Of a stretch of DNA of 64,000 nucleotides, positions 58,401-64,000 are shown piece after piece; the first letter of the stretch is position 1, and each line of letters begins with the position of its first letter. Location: assembly GCA_958510875.1 (NCBI GenBank), contig OY294070.1:16483631-16547630 (forward strand), read 5' to 3'. Source of the DNA: Endomychus coccineus (Eukaryota > Arthropoda > Insecta > Coleoptera > Endomychidae). Under the pieces are notes generated by a model. That model saw nothing but the letters and a program-made list of their open reading frames with translations, ran no database searches and was not told the DNA's origin. Position numbers and translations under genes: made by a program.

Positions 58401-58556
58401 AACCACTTGAGAATTTTTTGATCTTGTAGAATCACATCCCAGAACACAGCAGCTTGGGTGATACATTTTATCATTCTTTTCATCTTCTACCATTTTATTA
58501 TCTGGTTTATCTACAGGTTGTTGATGTGGGTCTCTTTTAGGCAACTCAATCTTCAT
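39746..58556 (-). CDS. THAP-C2H2 zinc-finger protein, copy B (exons 2-6 intact)
   Basis: Exons parallel to copy A are 58558-58223, 55022-54916, 46854-46308, 43730-43315 and 40408-39746, all with matching splice phase. From the ATG at 58556 the joined frame is 2067 nt, or 688 residues plus stop, without interruption. It encodes one THAP (CCVLGCDSTRSKN...KVCSLHF), a basic segment with ARKRRRK, the conserved linker, about seven fingers and an acidic/basic tail. The exon corresponding to copy A's first THAP survives only as a wrecked relic (59018-59370). Intron 3 is 8 kb and contains other THAP genes on the same strand. Intact exons against a dead first exon suggest a new start in exon 2, but loss of expression is also possible. 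Confidence 0.65.
40582..41532. mobile_element. MITE family 1, copy 3
   Basis: The CCGGGATATC ends are as in copies 1 and 2, about 951 bp. The right flank is TA, but the left is TG (mutated). It sits in intron 5 of copy B, the same intron that holds copy 1 in copy A, but at a different place. Confidence 0.85.
41533..43314. other. Remainder of copy B intron 5
   Basis: Mostly unrecognised AT-rich DNA. At 41589 CAGTGACGGCTGGTACTGAA plus a C-run resembles a hAT-type end, but no partner end was found. Confidence 0.4.
43315..43730 (-). CDS. Copy B exon 5: zinc fingers
   Basis: The acceptor is CGTTTCAG|AAACC and the donor GCTCAG|GTATGT. Fingers are LVCVYC...EHFKEKLC, ALCELC...NHIINRH, YQCSDC...KHVLTH and FKCAQC. 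It is 12 nt shorter than copy A's exon, in frame. Confidence 0.85.
43890..46180. repeat. Degenerate minisatellite, ~60-70-bp units, ~30 copies
   Basis: The consensus words GAGGAAATTACAAGAGTTTG, GGGAATTGCTCACATACTG and TGCAAGGAATCTTCTTCCTT recur across 2.3 kb of copy B intron 4, mostly direct. One inverted stretch lies at about 44340-44650. Several long frames across it are artefacts of the period. Confidence 0.9.
46308..46854 (-). CDS. Copy B exon 4: conserved linker
   Basis: The acceptor is TATTTCAG|TCAGAC and the donor ACAA|GTGAGT. It opens SDEEFRFVDVNDIKKRVEIS and keeps ENNKYTLAEVQLYF. It is close to copy A in length (547 against 544 nt). Confidence 0.8.
46855..47440. other. Copy B intron 3, unrecognised part
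   Basis: AT-rich with no supported feature. Confidence 0.4.
47453..48455 (-). pseudogene. Non-LTR retrotransposon 3' portion (RT and C-terminal domain)
   Basis: The minus strand reads NIGVPQGTVLGPILFLVYIN, then the catalytic block as SYADGTILIF (FADD-type, changed to ADG). LKLTINLTKTNYIAFS and YLGIYVDKYLKWNHHV follow. After a frame change the C-terminal LLYLAVKCYNLLPIDIKTI region runs to 47453. It looks like a 5'-truncated jockey/CR1-like copy, dead through the altered catalytic motif and stops. Confidence 0.8.
48456..49691. other. Unrecognised intronic DNA
   Basis: Short frames (48790-49029, 49429-49656) have no homology or splice support. Confidence 0.4.
49692..49971 (-). CDS. Small THAP protein 1, exon 2
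   Basis: Holds FPSDENKRQEWVKATKRTDF and LCSEHFKEDDF, and continues to a stop at 49692. Confidence 0.75.
49692..50134 (-). CDS. Small THAP-domain protein 1 (two exons, 115 residues)
   Basis: Exon 1 (50134-50067) encodes MVKTCSAKGCKNRYKKGG and ends CACTG|GTATGT. Exon 2 (49971-49692) starts after TTTCAG and runs to a stop; the phase fits. Zinc ligands are C5, C10, C52 and H55, with W34 and VVPSIF near 74-79, so this is a complete THAP module. A short basic tail (KRKVQRHSKAGLKK) follows. No effector region is seen, so it may act as a bare DNA-binding protein, or later exons may exist. It lies inside intron 3 of copy B on the same strand. Confidence 0.7.
50067..50134 (-). CDS. Small THAP protein 1, exon 1
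   Basis: 68 nt holding the start codon and the first two zinc Cys. Too short to appear as a stand-alone frame. Confidence 0.7.
51417..51920 (-). CDS. THAP-domain protein 2 (at least two exons)
   Basis: Exon 1 (51920-51701) starts MPVTCIVVGCGSRHNRDKVR and reaches RVCSRHFITG at donor AACAG|GTGAGT. Exon 2 starts after CTTTTAG at 51616 with KPALLEDEINPDWVPSQNMG, the segment that often follows THAP domains in insects. It continues KVMLNKRKIKPTR. There it either splices (CTAGA|GTGAGT at 51483) or runs on to a stop at 51417. A possible last exon near 51045-51000 reads VNEAPVSSDIDIIEK-stop, but its phase could not be reconciled. Zinc ligands (C5, C10, and CxxH) are complete. It is probably a nuclear DNA-binding protein. 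Confidence 0.7.
   Translation of the reverse strand: MPVTCIVVGCGSRHNRDKVRFYSVPTVLNHKFLTGKNDLSMKRRDLWLAAIKRDDLTDSKIKYQRVCSRHFITGESLQTLASTEKYFGCSANLFIGFQLLLGKPALLEDEINPDWVPSQNMGHSSQNVDAVERKVMLNKRKIKPTRVSSIALAIPSHKSYKIIFQRS
51483..51616 (-). CDS. THAP protein 2, exon 2
   Basis: 134 nt in phase with exon 1. The same exon survives as a relic at 53450-53528, which supports the exon boundary. Confidence 0.65.
51701..51920 (-). CDS. THAP protein 2, exon 1
   Basis: Carries the whole THAP core including WLAAIKRDDL. 220 nt, ending with one base of a Gly codon. Confidence 0.75.
52677..53044. mobile_element. hAT-like MITE, 368 bp
   Basis: The ends CAGTGGCGTAGATAGC and GCTATCTACGCCACTG are perfect inverted repeats. 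Flanks CTTCTGAG and CTCCTGCG are a 6-of-8 duplication. Unit a shows the empty site (GTCACTTCCAGGTATAGTG, about 50950-50970). Confidence 0.85.
53450..54239 (-). pseudogene. THAP pseudogene, paralogue of THAP gene 2
   Basis: It starts MISFGCVANCRSNGTRDNVG at 54239 with both first zinc Cys. Stops follow, and the frame resumes across a hAT insertion as RKDLTETNLKYVHVCSKHFI. A relic of exon 2 (GNPSAKVRDDLHPVWVPS) precedes 53450. In-frame stops plus the 427-bp insertion make it inactive. Confidence 0.8.
53655..54081. mobile_element. hAT-like MITE with perfect 8-bp duplication
   Basis: The ends CAGTGTTGCCAGGTTA and TTACCTGGCAACTCTG are inverted repeats. CTTCCAAT occurs exactly on both sides (53647-53654 and 54082-54089). 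427 bp, non-coding. Its insertion splits the THAP pseudogene. Confidence 0.92.
54251..54915. other. Copy B intron 3, unrecognised part
   Basis: A frame at 54310-54552 lacks homology and context. Confidence 0.4.
54916..55022 (-). CDS. Copy B exon 3: basic segment
   Basis: 107 nt, the same length and phase as in copy A. The acceptor is GTTTGTAG|ATGTCAAG and the donor ATCGAG|GTATTA. It encodes VKRKFLKSTAVPSL and a very basic RARKRRRKS. Confidence 0.7.
55023..55654. other. Copy B intron 2, unrecognised part
   Basis: No exon or repeat could be supported before the foldback element. Confidence 0.4.
55655..56516. mobile_element. Foldback element, 862 bp
   Basis: Begins TACAGGGTGTCCCAGGTTTT and ends with its inverse. 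The arms of about 230 bp and a second inner inverted pair (GACCATGTTTTTCAACATAA) leave almost no unique sequence. TA flanks suggest Tc1/mariner mobilisation. The ORF at 56286-56690 is a by-product. Confidence 0.85.
56865..57310. repeat. Dispersed repeat, inverted partner of 34.94-35.51 kb
   Basis: Begins TGTAACGAATCTC and includes GAGCGCGAAATGAGCAAAAA and AGTGTTCCGCCAGTTACCAT. The function is unknown. Confidence 0.65.
57311..58222. other. Copy B intron 2, nothing recognised
   Basis: A frame at 57646-57837 has no support. Confidence 0.4.
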
Positions 58557-58558
58557 CA
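58223..58558 (-). CDS. Copy B exon 2: THAP domain and probable start
   Basis: It opens MKIELPKRDPHQQPV from an ATG at 58556. The THAP is HPSCCVLGCDSTRSKNSQVV, FHQFPIKSRRQ and VCSLHFKPSDYFP, with all ligands present. The donor is GCATCAG|GTTTGT. Confidence 0.8.
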
Positions 58559-59017
58559 CTGAAAATTATTTTTTTGCATGTAGGTAATTATACACACCAA
58601 GTGGTTTTTTTTTTGAGGCAATATCACTTTGTGCTATTTTTCTGAATATCAACAAAAATTGAATAACTCTATATTATATCTTATGTTGGTGGCCTAAATA
58701 TTATTTGGCACTTCATATGTATAAGTTAGATGTAGCATATTAGAGGCTTATGGAACATCAGCTCTAACTCAATTATTGCAACATAAAATATAGGAATATT
58801 ATAGTTTATTGTTAAAATTATAGTAATAGGTCAAACACAATTCAAATTTTGTTTTCTAAACTTCTGTTAAACAAGATTGGAGCTTTGTATCTGTGGATGT
58901 CAATAGTAAAATATGGATATTATCTGTGGAGTCATTTCCACTGATCACAAAGCAAAAATTACTCTGATTTATAAGCAAAAACAACAGCATTAAAAAGATT
59001 TCTGCTCTTGTCTTTAC

Positions 59018-59370
59018 CTTGAAGCCTTGAATCATTATCTTCACTATAGGTATCAGATTCAGCAGGATTCCTTTCAACATTAATATCTTCGAATTCCACT
59101 TCAACATATGAAGTGGACATAGTTGTGGGCACTGTGCCTTTCACTATTTAGGTACAACCAAGAGTGTACCATCAGCTCTGACTATTCGGCCCTCTCTTAT
59201 TACATCAGAATCTTGTGCTTTAACAAACTAGCATATTTATTACCTACAAAGTGCTCATCTATATGAAGAGCAGCTAGCCACTTCTTCAGAATTTCTGCCT
59301 TTAGGAACAGCAAGCCGATACTGGGACACTACACTTATGATTGCTGTTACAGCCGGACAATAAACAAAAA
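59018..59370 (-). pseudogene. Relic of copy B exon 1 (first THAP)
   Basis: Matches copy A exon 1 piecewise: SGCNSNHKCSVPVS, then KKWLAALHIDEHFVGNK, then DSDVIREGRIVRADGTLLVV, then KGTVPTTMSTSYVEVEFEDI and EDNDSRLQ at an intact donor (CTTCAAG|GTAAAG). The start codon region, the CVKH zinc ligands and the reading frame are lost through several indels. Confidence 0.8.
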
Positions 59371-60027
59371 CAAATATCCTAACCTTCTATTACTCCAGAC
59401 CCAGACATCGTCAATGGCAATAGTCAATACTAGAATCTGAGTTACTTCCAGTGAAAGAAAACTTTTCGACTATAACAGCAACAAGATGATGAACATCCAA
59501 ATCATTATATTAACAATAAATAAATTCCAAATTTCCAACAAAAACACTATTGTAGAGCATCAAAACATCAATCAAATCAAACCACGAAGTTGTAATCTTG
59601 TCTATGATCCATCGATAAGCTACACTTTGATTTTGAATAACTAAACAAAGTGAATGTTTATTATAATACTAAAATAGCTCGGATACTAGAGGTCTATCTA
59701 ATATCCATCATAGATTAAGGGTAATTTGTGGTATCCATGTTCCAGATTCATGAACAAAGTTGAAGATGAAACAATTAAATTGCAGAAACAAATTATTTCT
59801 GGACAGTCCACGCTTGTCTATGATTCCATGGTAGGATTGTGGAACCAGAGAAACTATGATTGTTGATGCCACACCTGAGCTAGTGCTGAAGTAAATATTA
59901 AAGGGGTTTGTTTAGAACGGTATGTGTCATACTTCATAATCGACTAATCTACATCAAAATCGAAGTACCCAGGTTTCGGAGCTACTAACCTTTCTAGTTT
60001 TAAATTATAGTAAATGGTAAATTTACG
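59371..60027. other. Divergent intergenic region between copy B and the Pasiflora-like gene
   Basis: 59570-59720 is homologous to the 5' flank of copy A. The rest, toward 60027, should hold the promoter and 5' UTR of the plus-strand gene. No TATA box or splice was fixed. Confidence 0.5.
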
Positions 60028-60225
60028 ATGAGTTACGGTACGAAATCGCCTACAACAGGCCCCCCATCAGTGTATTCACATGTAACAACAAAAAGCACAG
60101 CAAATTTAAGGAGCAGCCGAAGTATTAAATCTCTGAAGATTCCATGGTACAACAAACCTTTGATTCAAGAAGCATTCTTTTTGAACGTTCACAAATCTTC
60201 TATACTAACTGGAGTTTTCACTTTG
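60028..60225 (+). CDS. Pasiflora-like exon 1
   Basis: The ATG follows an AT-rich leader. The donor is CACTTTG|GTAAGA. It ends inside the first hydrophobic segment. Confidence 0.8.
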
Positions 60226-61444
60226 GTAAGAATTGAAAGTAGGTTACAAACAACCTCTATATTTGATGATTTGTTTTTCCAGTTAGTATCAATTTTCACC
60301 ATTGTTACGGCTTGTTTTGATCTATATTGCTATGTAATGGCTGCACCAGGATCCACCCATTATGGATATTATGTTATTTCATACCAGTTCGTTTATGTTG
60401 GCAGCAGGGATGGTAAGTAAACATGTCCCTCATACATGAATGGGCCTTATTCAAACACATTGAACAAAAATAGAGGCAATTTTAAAGGAAATAAACCTTT
60501 GTTAGGAAAACATGAATTTCAAACCTTATTTAAAATGGAACTCTCAGGAAATATCTTTTAATTAAAATAAGGATCTCTTGAATGAGGCCATCAAATGTTA
60601 TTATCGATAGAAGTATGTCTTACTAATGGTTGAAATTCAAGTAATCAACAATTGTGAAATGTAATGATTCCTAGAGGCCTATGAAAAAATGAAACCATGT
60701 ATATGTTTTTTATGTTCACAGTGAGGAACACTTTGGTAATGTTTGCAGTATTTTCAATACTGTTATCTCTTGTCCTATTTGTTACAAGCATCATTCTCAT
60801 CACAGCACTTAGGAACGTAAGTGTGATTCTGATGTAGAAATGTGTGTTTTTTAATCAGTTTTCGATTGTAGGAATATGAAAAGAGGATGAAACCTTGGAT
60901 TTACAGTTTTGCTGTTTTTTTGGTATTCCGTTTCTTGGCATTCTTATTCTTCTCGATCGTAAATGACATGATTTTTGCTTATAATATAATGATGTGCATT
61001 TTATGGACACTATTTTTGATAGTCGGTATCTATGGTTGGGTACTGGTTTATTCCTTGTATATCGAATTGAGTGATTTGACCAAGCTGGAGGACTTGGCCC
61101 ATCTTAGGGTGAGCACATAGTTTATCTACATCATTTATTTTTATTTGATTTCACATAAAACCATTTACTTGTGTACATTCAATTGAATGGTGGGAGAATA
61201 CTCAATAATTTAAAATAAGACGTTTGAATGACAAGAAATCTTCTCGAGAACAGATTAAGAGTCTAAGAATAATTCATAAAATTCGTTTTTAAAAACATTA
61301 CAGATAAAAAAACTGAAAATTCCATATACTTAAACAATTCAATGTACACAGTTCATGACATTTCATGCATATATTGAATCATATATCATTCGCTTGTATT
61401 TTTTCATGCTTTTCATCTTTAGACATACGAAAGGTACACTTTAG
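60028..61444 (+). CDS. Pasiflora-like four-transmembrane protein (3' end beyond window)
   Basis: Exons are 60028-60225, 60283-60412, 60722-60816 and 60872-61108, with a likely 22-nt exon at 61423-61444. The phases agree. The first four exons encode 220 residues: a Ser/Thr-rich cytoplasmic N-terminus, then four hydrophobic segments (LLVSIFTIVTACFDLYC; LVMFAVFSILLSLVLF; IYSFAVFLVFRFLAFLFF; IMMCILWTLFLIVGIYG). The extracellular MAAPGSTHYGYYVISYQFVY precedes segment 2. The C-terminus ELSDLTKLEDLAHLR is strongly conserved in this insect family as I recall it. Drosophila Pasiflora proteins are septate-junction components of tracheal, glial and epithelial barriers. Without the micro-exon the frame stops at 61120. 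The name is from memory of the family, so moderately sure. Confidence 0.7.
60283..60412 (+). CDS. Pasiflora-like exon 2
   Basis: The acceptor is TTTTCCAG|TTAGTA and the donor GGGATG|GTAAGT. It carries the end of segment 1 and the APGSTHYGYYVISY loop. Confidence 0.8.
60722..60816 (+). CDS. Pasiflora-like exon 3
   Basis: The acceptor is TGTTCACAG|TGAGG and the donor AGGAAC|GTAAGT. At 95 nt it is too short to stand out as a frame. It encodes VRNTLVMFAVFSILLSLVLF, the second membrane segment. Confidence 0.8.
60872..61108 (+). CDS. Pasiflora-like exon 4
   Basis: The acceptor is GATTGTAG|GAATAT and the donor CTTAGG|GTGAGC. It holds membrane segments 3 and 4 and the LTKLEDLAHLR end. Confidence 0.82.
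61423..61444 (+). CDS. Candidate 22-nt micro-exon
   Basis: A pyrimidine-rich acceptor (CTTTTCATCTTTAG) and GTATGT donor bracket codons TYERYTL in phase with exon 4. There is no independent support. Confidence 0.4.
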
Positions 61445-61466
61445 GTATGTAGCATTTCTTTTTAAA

Positions 61467-63460
61467 AATTTTTTTTGCATAAATAGTTTAGATTGTCTTG
61501 AATGAGATTGAATTCGCTTTACCATACACCATATTTTGATGTCAGAATGTAAAACGACATTCTACTATTTGAAAAAATATTCAGAGGTTCTGACATATTT
61601 TTTCGATTTCAATTCTTCTTTTAAATATTGAAATGGGATAAAGCATGTTTTCATGAGTATTTTATTTTAATATTACGTTTTCGCTTTGTAATAGATGATT
61701 GAAAACGATATATTTTTAAATATTTCCGCCAAAACGGCTGCGATAGCTGAAACGCGCGTGACGTCACGATTCTACTCTTTAATAAATAATAATGATAATA
61801 CTAATAGGGACTACGGTCTTCTAGTCGTCAATCTACGGAAAAATAGGACGAGGATCGTAAAAAAAAATTTTTGCATTAATAGTTTAGATTGTCTTGAATA
61901 AGATTGAATTCGCTTTACCATACACCATATTTTGATGTCAGAATGTAAAACTAGACATTCTACTATTTGAAAAAATATTCAGAGGCTCTGACATATTTTT
62001 TCGATTTCAATTCTTCTTTTAAATATTGAAATGGGATAAAGCATGTTTTCATAAGTATTTTATTTTAATATTACGTTTTCGCTTTGTAATAGATGATTGA
62101 AAACGATATATTTTTAAATATTTCCGCCAAAACGGCTGCGATAGCTGAAACGCGCGTGACGTCACGATTCTACTCTTTAATAAATAATAATGATAATACT
62201 AATAGGGACTACGGTCTTCTAGTCGTCAATCTACGGAAAAATAGGACGAGGATCGTAAAAAAAAATTTTTGCATTAATAGTTTAGATTGTCTTGAATAAG
62301 ATTGAATTCGCTTTACCATACACCATATTTTGATGTCAGAATGTAAAACTAGACATTCTACTATTTGAAAAAATATTCAGAGGCTCTGACATATTTTTTC
62401 GATTTCAATTCTTCTTTTAAATATTGAAATGGGATAAAGCATGTTTTCATAAGTATTTTATTTTAATATTACGTTTTCGCTTTGTAATAGATGATTGAAA
62501 ACGATATATTTTTAAATATTTCCGCCAAAACGGCTGCGATAGCTGAAACGCGCGTGACGTCACGATTCTACTCTTTAATAAATAATAATGATAATACTAA
62601 TAGGGACTACGGTCTTCTAGTCGTCAATCTACGGAAAAATAGGACGAGGATCGTAAAAAAAATTTTTTGCATTAATAGTTTAGATTGTCTTGAATAAGAT
62701 TGAATTCGCTTTACCATACACCATATTTTGATGTCAGAATGTAAAACTAGACATTCTACTATTTGAAAAAATATTCAGAGGCTCTGACATATTTTTTCGA
62801 TTTCAATTCTTCTTTTAAATATTTAAATGGGATAAAGCATGTTTTCATAAGTATTTTATTTTAATATTACGTTTTCGCTTTGTAATAGGTGATTGAAAAC
62901 GATATATATTTTTAAATATTTCCGCCAAAACGGCTGCGATAGCTGAAACGCACGTGACGTCACGATTCTACTCTTTGATAAATAATAATGATAATACTAA
63001 TAGGGACTACGGTCTTCTAGTCGTCAATCTACAAAAAAATAGGACGAGGTTCGTAAAAAAAATTTTTTGCATTAATAGTTTAGATTGTCTTGAATAAGAT
63101 TGAATTCGCTTTACCATACACCATATTTTGATGTCAGAATGTAAAACTAGACATTCTACTATTTGAAAAAATATTCAGAGGCTCTGACATATTTTTTCGA
63201 TTTCAATTCTTCTTTTAAATATTGAAATGGGATAAAGCATGTTTTCATAAGTATTTTATTTTAATATTACGTTTTCGCTTTGTAATAGATGATTGAAAAC
63301 GATATATTTTTTAATATTTCCGCCAAAACGGCTGCGATAGCTGAAACGCGCGTGACGTCACGATTCTACTCTTTGATAAATAATAATGATAATACTAATA
63401 GGGACTACGGTCTTCTAGTCGTCAATCTACGGAAAAATAGGACGAGGTTCGTAAAAATTT
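61467..63460. repeat. Five tandem copies of a 398-bp unit
   Basis: The word GCAT(T)AATAGTTTAGATTG recurs at 61477, 61873, 62271, 62669 and 63069. The first three units are almost identical. Each has the palindrome TGACGTCA within GCGCGTGACGTCACG and a 68-codon frame from ATGATTGAAAACG that is open in units 1-3. The array lies in the presumed last intron of the Pasiflora-like gene. Confidence 0.95.
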
Positions 63461-64000
63461 GATAGAGGTTAGCGACCTGGAAAAAATGGTGTCTTATGAT
63501 GAAAATAATAAGATCCTAAAATGTCTATTACCAATATTGGGTGGAACCATGTCTAACCTTCAAAAAACTGTTTTTTTGCCCTTTTTTTAGGTCAGTTTTG
63601 AAGTTTCAATTTTTTTTTTGACACTTTAGACTTCCGGATAATGTTTGAAATTAGTACCCTTTAAATTTTTGGTATTTGAGGAACCTTCAGTCCAAATTTC
63701 GTGACATTCCGTTAACCCGCCCTCCTGGAATATACCCGGTGTCCCAGTATACCTGTTCCAATAGATTATCAGCCATTTCGAAAGATGAAAATTTGAAAAT
63801 TTCATGATCTCCAATTCGTTCAAGGAACCTTCAACTAAGGAAAACAAAAATTGAAAGTCACTTCCCGTTTGACCGGAAGTGACTCTGACTTTTTTATTTC
63901 AAATAGCATCCTGTATATTTTTTGCAATTTTTGACTTCTACTCAAAATTATCTTTCCAACGATGTATCACACTTTGTATTTTACATTTGATTTGATGGAG
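63461..64000. other. Array flank, transposon-like ends only
   Basis: The word ACCCGGTGTCCCAGTATACC at 63734 and GCATCCTGTATA at 63906 resemble ends of TACAGG-type elements, but no paired end was found. No exon is supported. Confidence 0.35.

Noticed and set aside
61695..62697. Three identical 68-codon frames as a possible tandem gene family
   Set aside because: They are the same 398-bp repeat unit; units 4 and 5 lose the start or frame, and no homology or promoter is visible. Kept only as a repeat.

Overview
The window is animal, almost certainly insect, nuclear DNA. It is AT-rich, its genes are split by introns with clean GT..AG junctions, and it holds orthologues of insect genes: the Myc-network repressor Mnt, the SWI/SNF bromodomain subunit Brd7/9, and a four-transmembrane protein resembling the septate-junction protein Pasiflora. 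It is also full of Tc1/mariner-, hAT- and P-like DNA transposons, foldback elements, MITEs and non-LTR remnants. A beetle is plausible, but that is a weak inference.

Layout. 1-10562 (+): the 3' three exons of Mnt, with introns full of transposon remnants. 10563-17110: AT-rich 3' UTR/intergenic DNA with small tandem duplications, a deleted mariner copy and a palindrome containing a hammerhead-ribozyme-like core. 17111-29796 (-): a six-exon gene (copy A, 877 codons) encoding two THAP domains followed by about seven zinc fingers. 30139-33012: a mariner-like element and, beside it, a 613-bp P-like element carrying a THAP exon remnant. 34154-38390 (-): Brd7/9, five exons, 659 codons. 39746-59370 (-): copy B, a paralogue of A with the same exon phases; its first THAP exon is wrecked, while exons 2-6 still give an open frame of 688 codons. 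Inside intron 3 of copy B, on the same strand, lie two small THAP genes and a THAP pseudogene broken by an hAT insertion. 60028-61444 (+): the Pasiflora-like gene, followed by five tandem copies of a 398-bp repeat.

Theme. At least eight THAP modules lie between 28 and 60 kb: two in copy A, one intact and one decayed in copy B, two small genes, one pseudogene, and one in a transposon. THAP is the DNA-binding domain of P-element transposases. The P-like element here has about 30-bp inverted ends and a 7-of-8-bp target duplication that a later mariner split. A short scar with the same ends and a perfect 8-bp duplication sits in an intron of Brd7/9. The locus therefore looks like an active site of THAP-gene birth, duplication and decay.

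Limits. Exon structures come from splice consensus, reading phase and comparison of paralogues within the window; no transcript or database data were available. Element boundaries rest on visible inverted repeats and target duplications, and family names are by resemblance.
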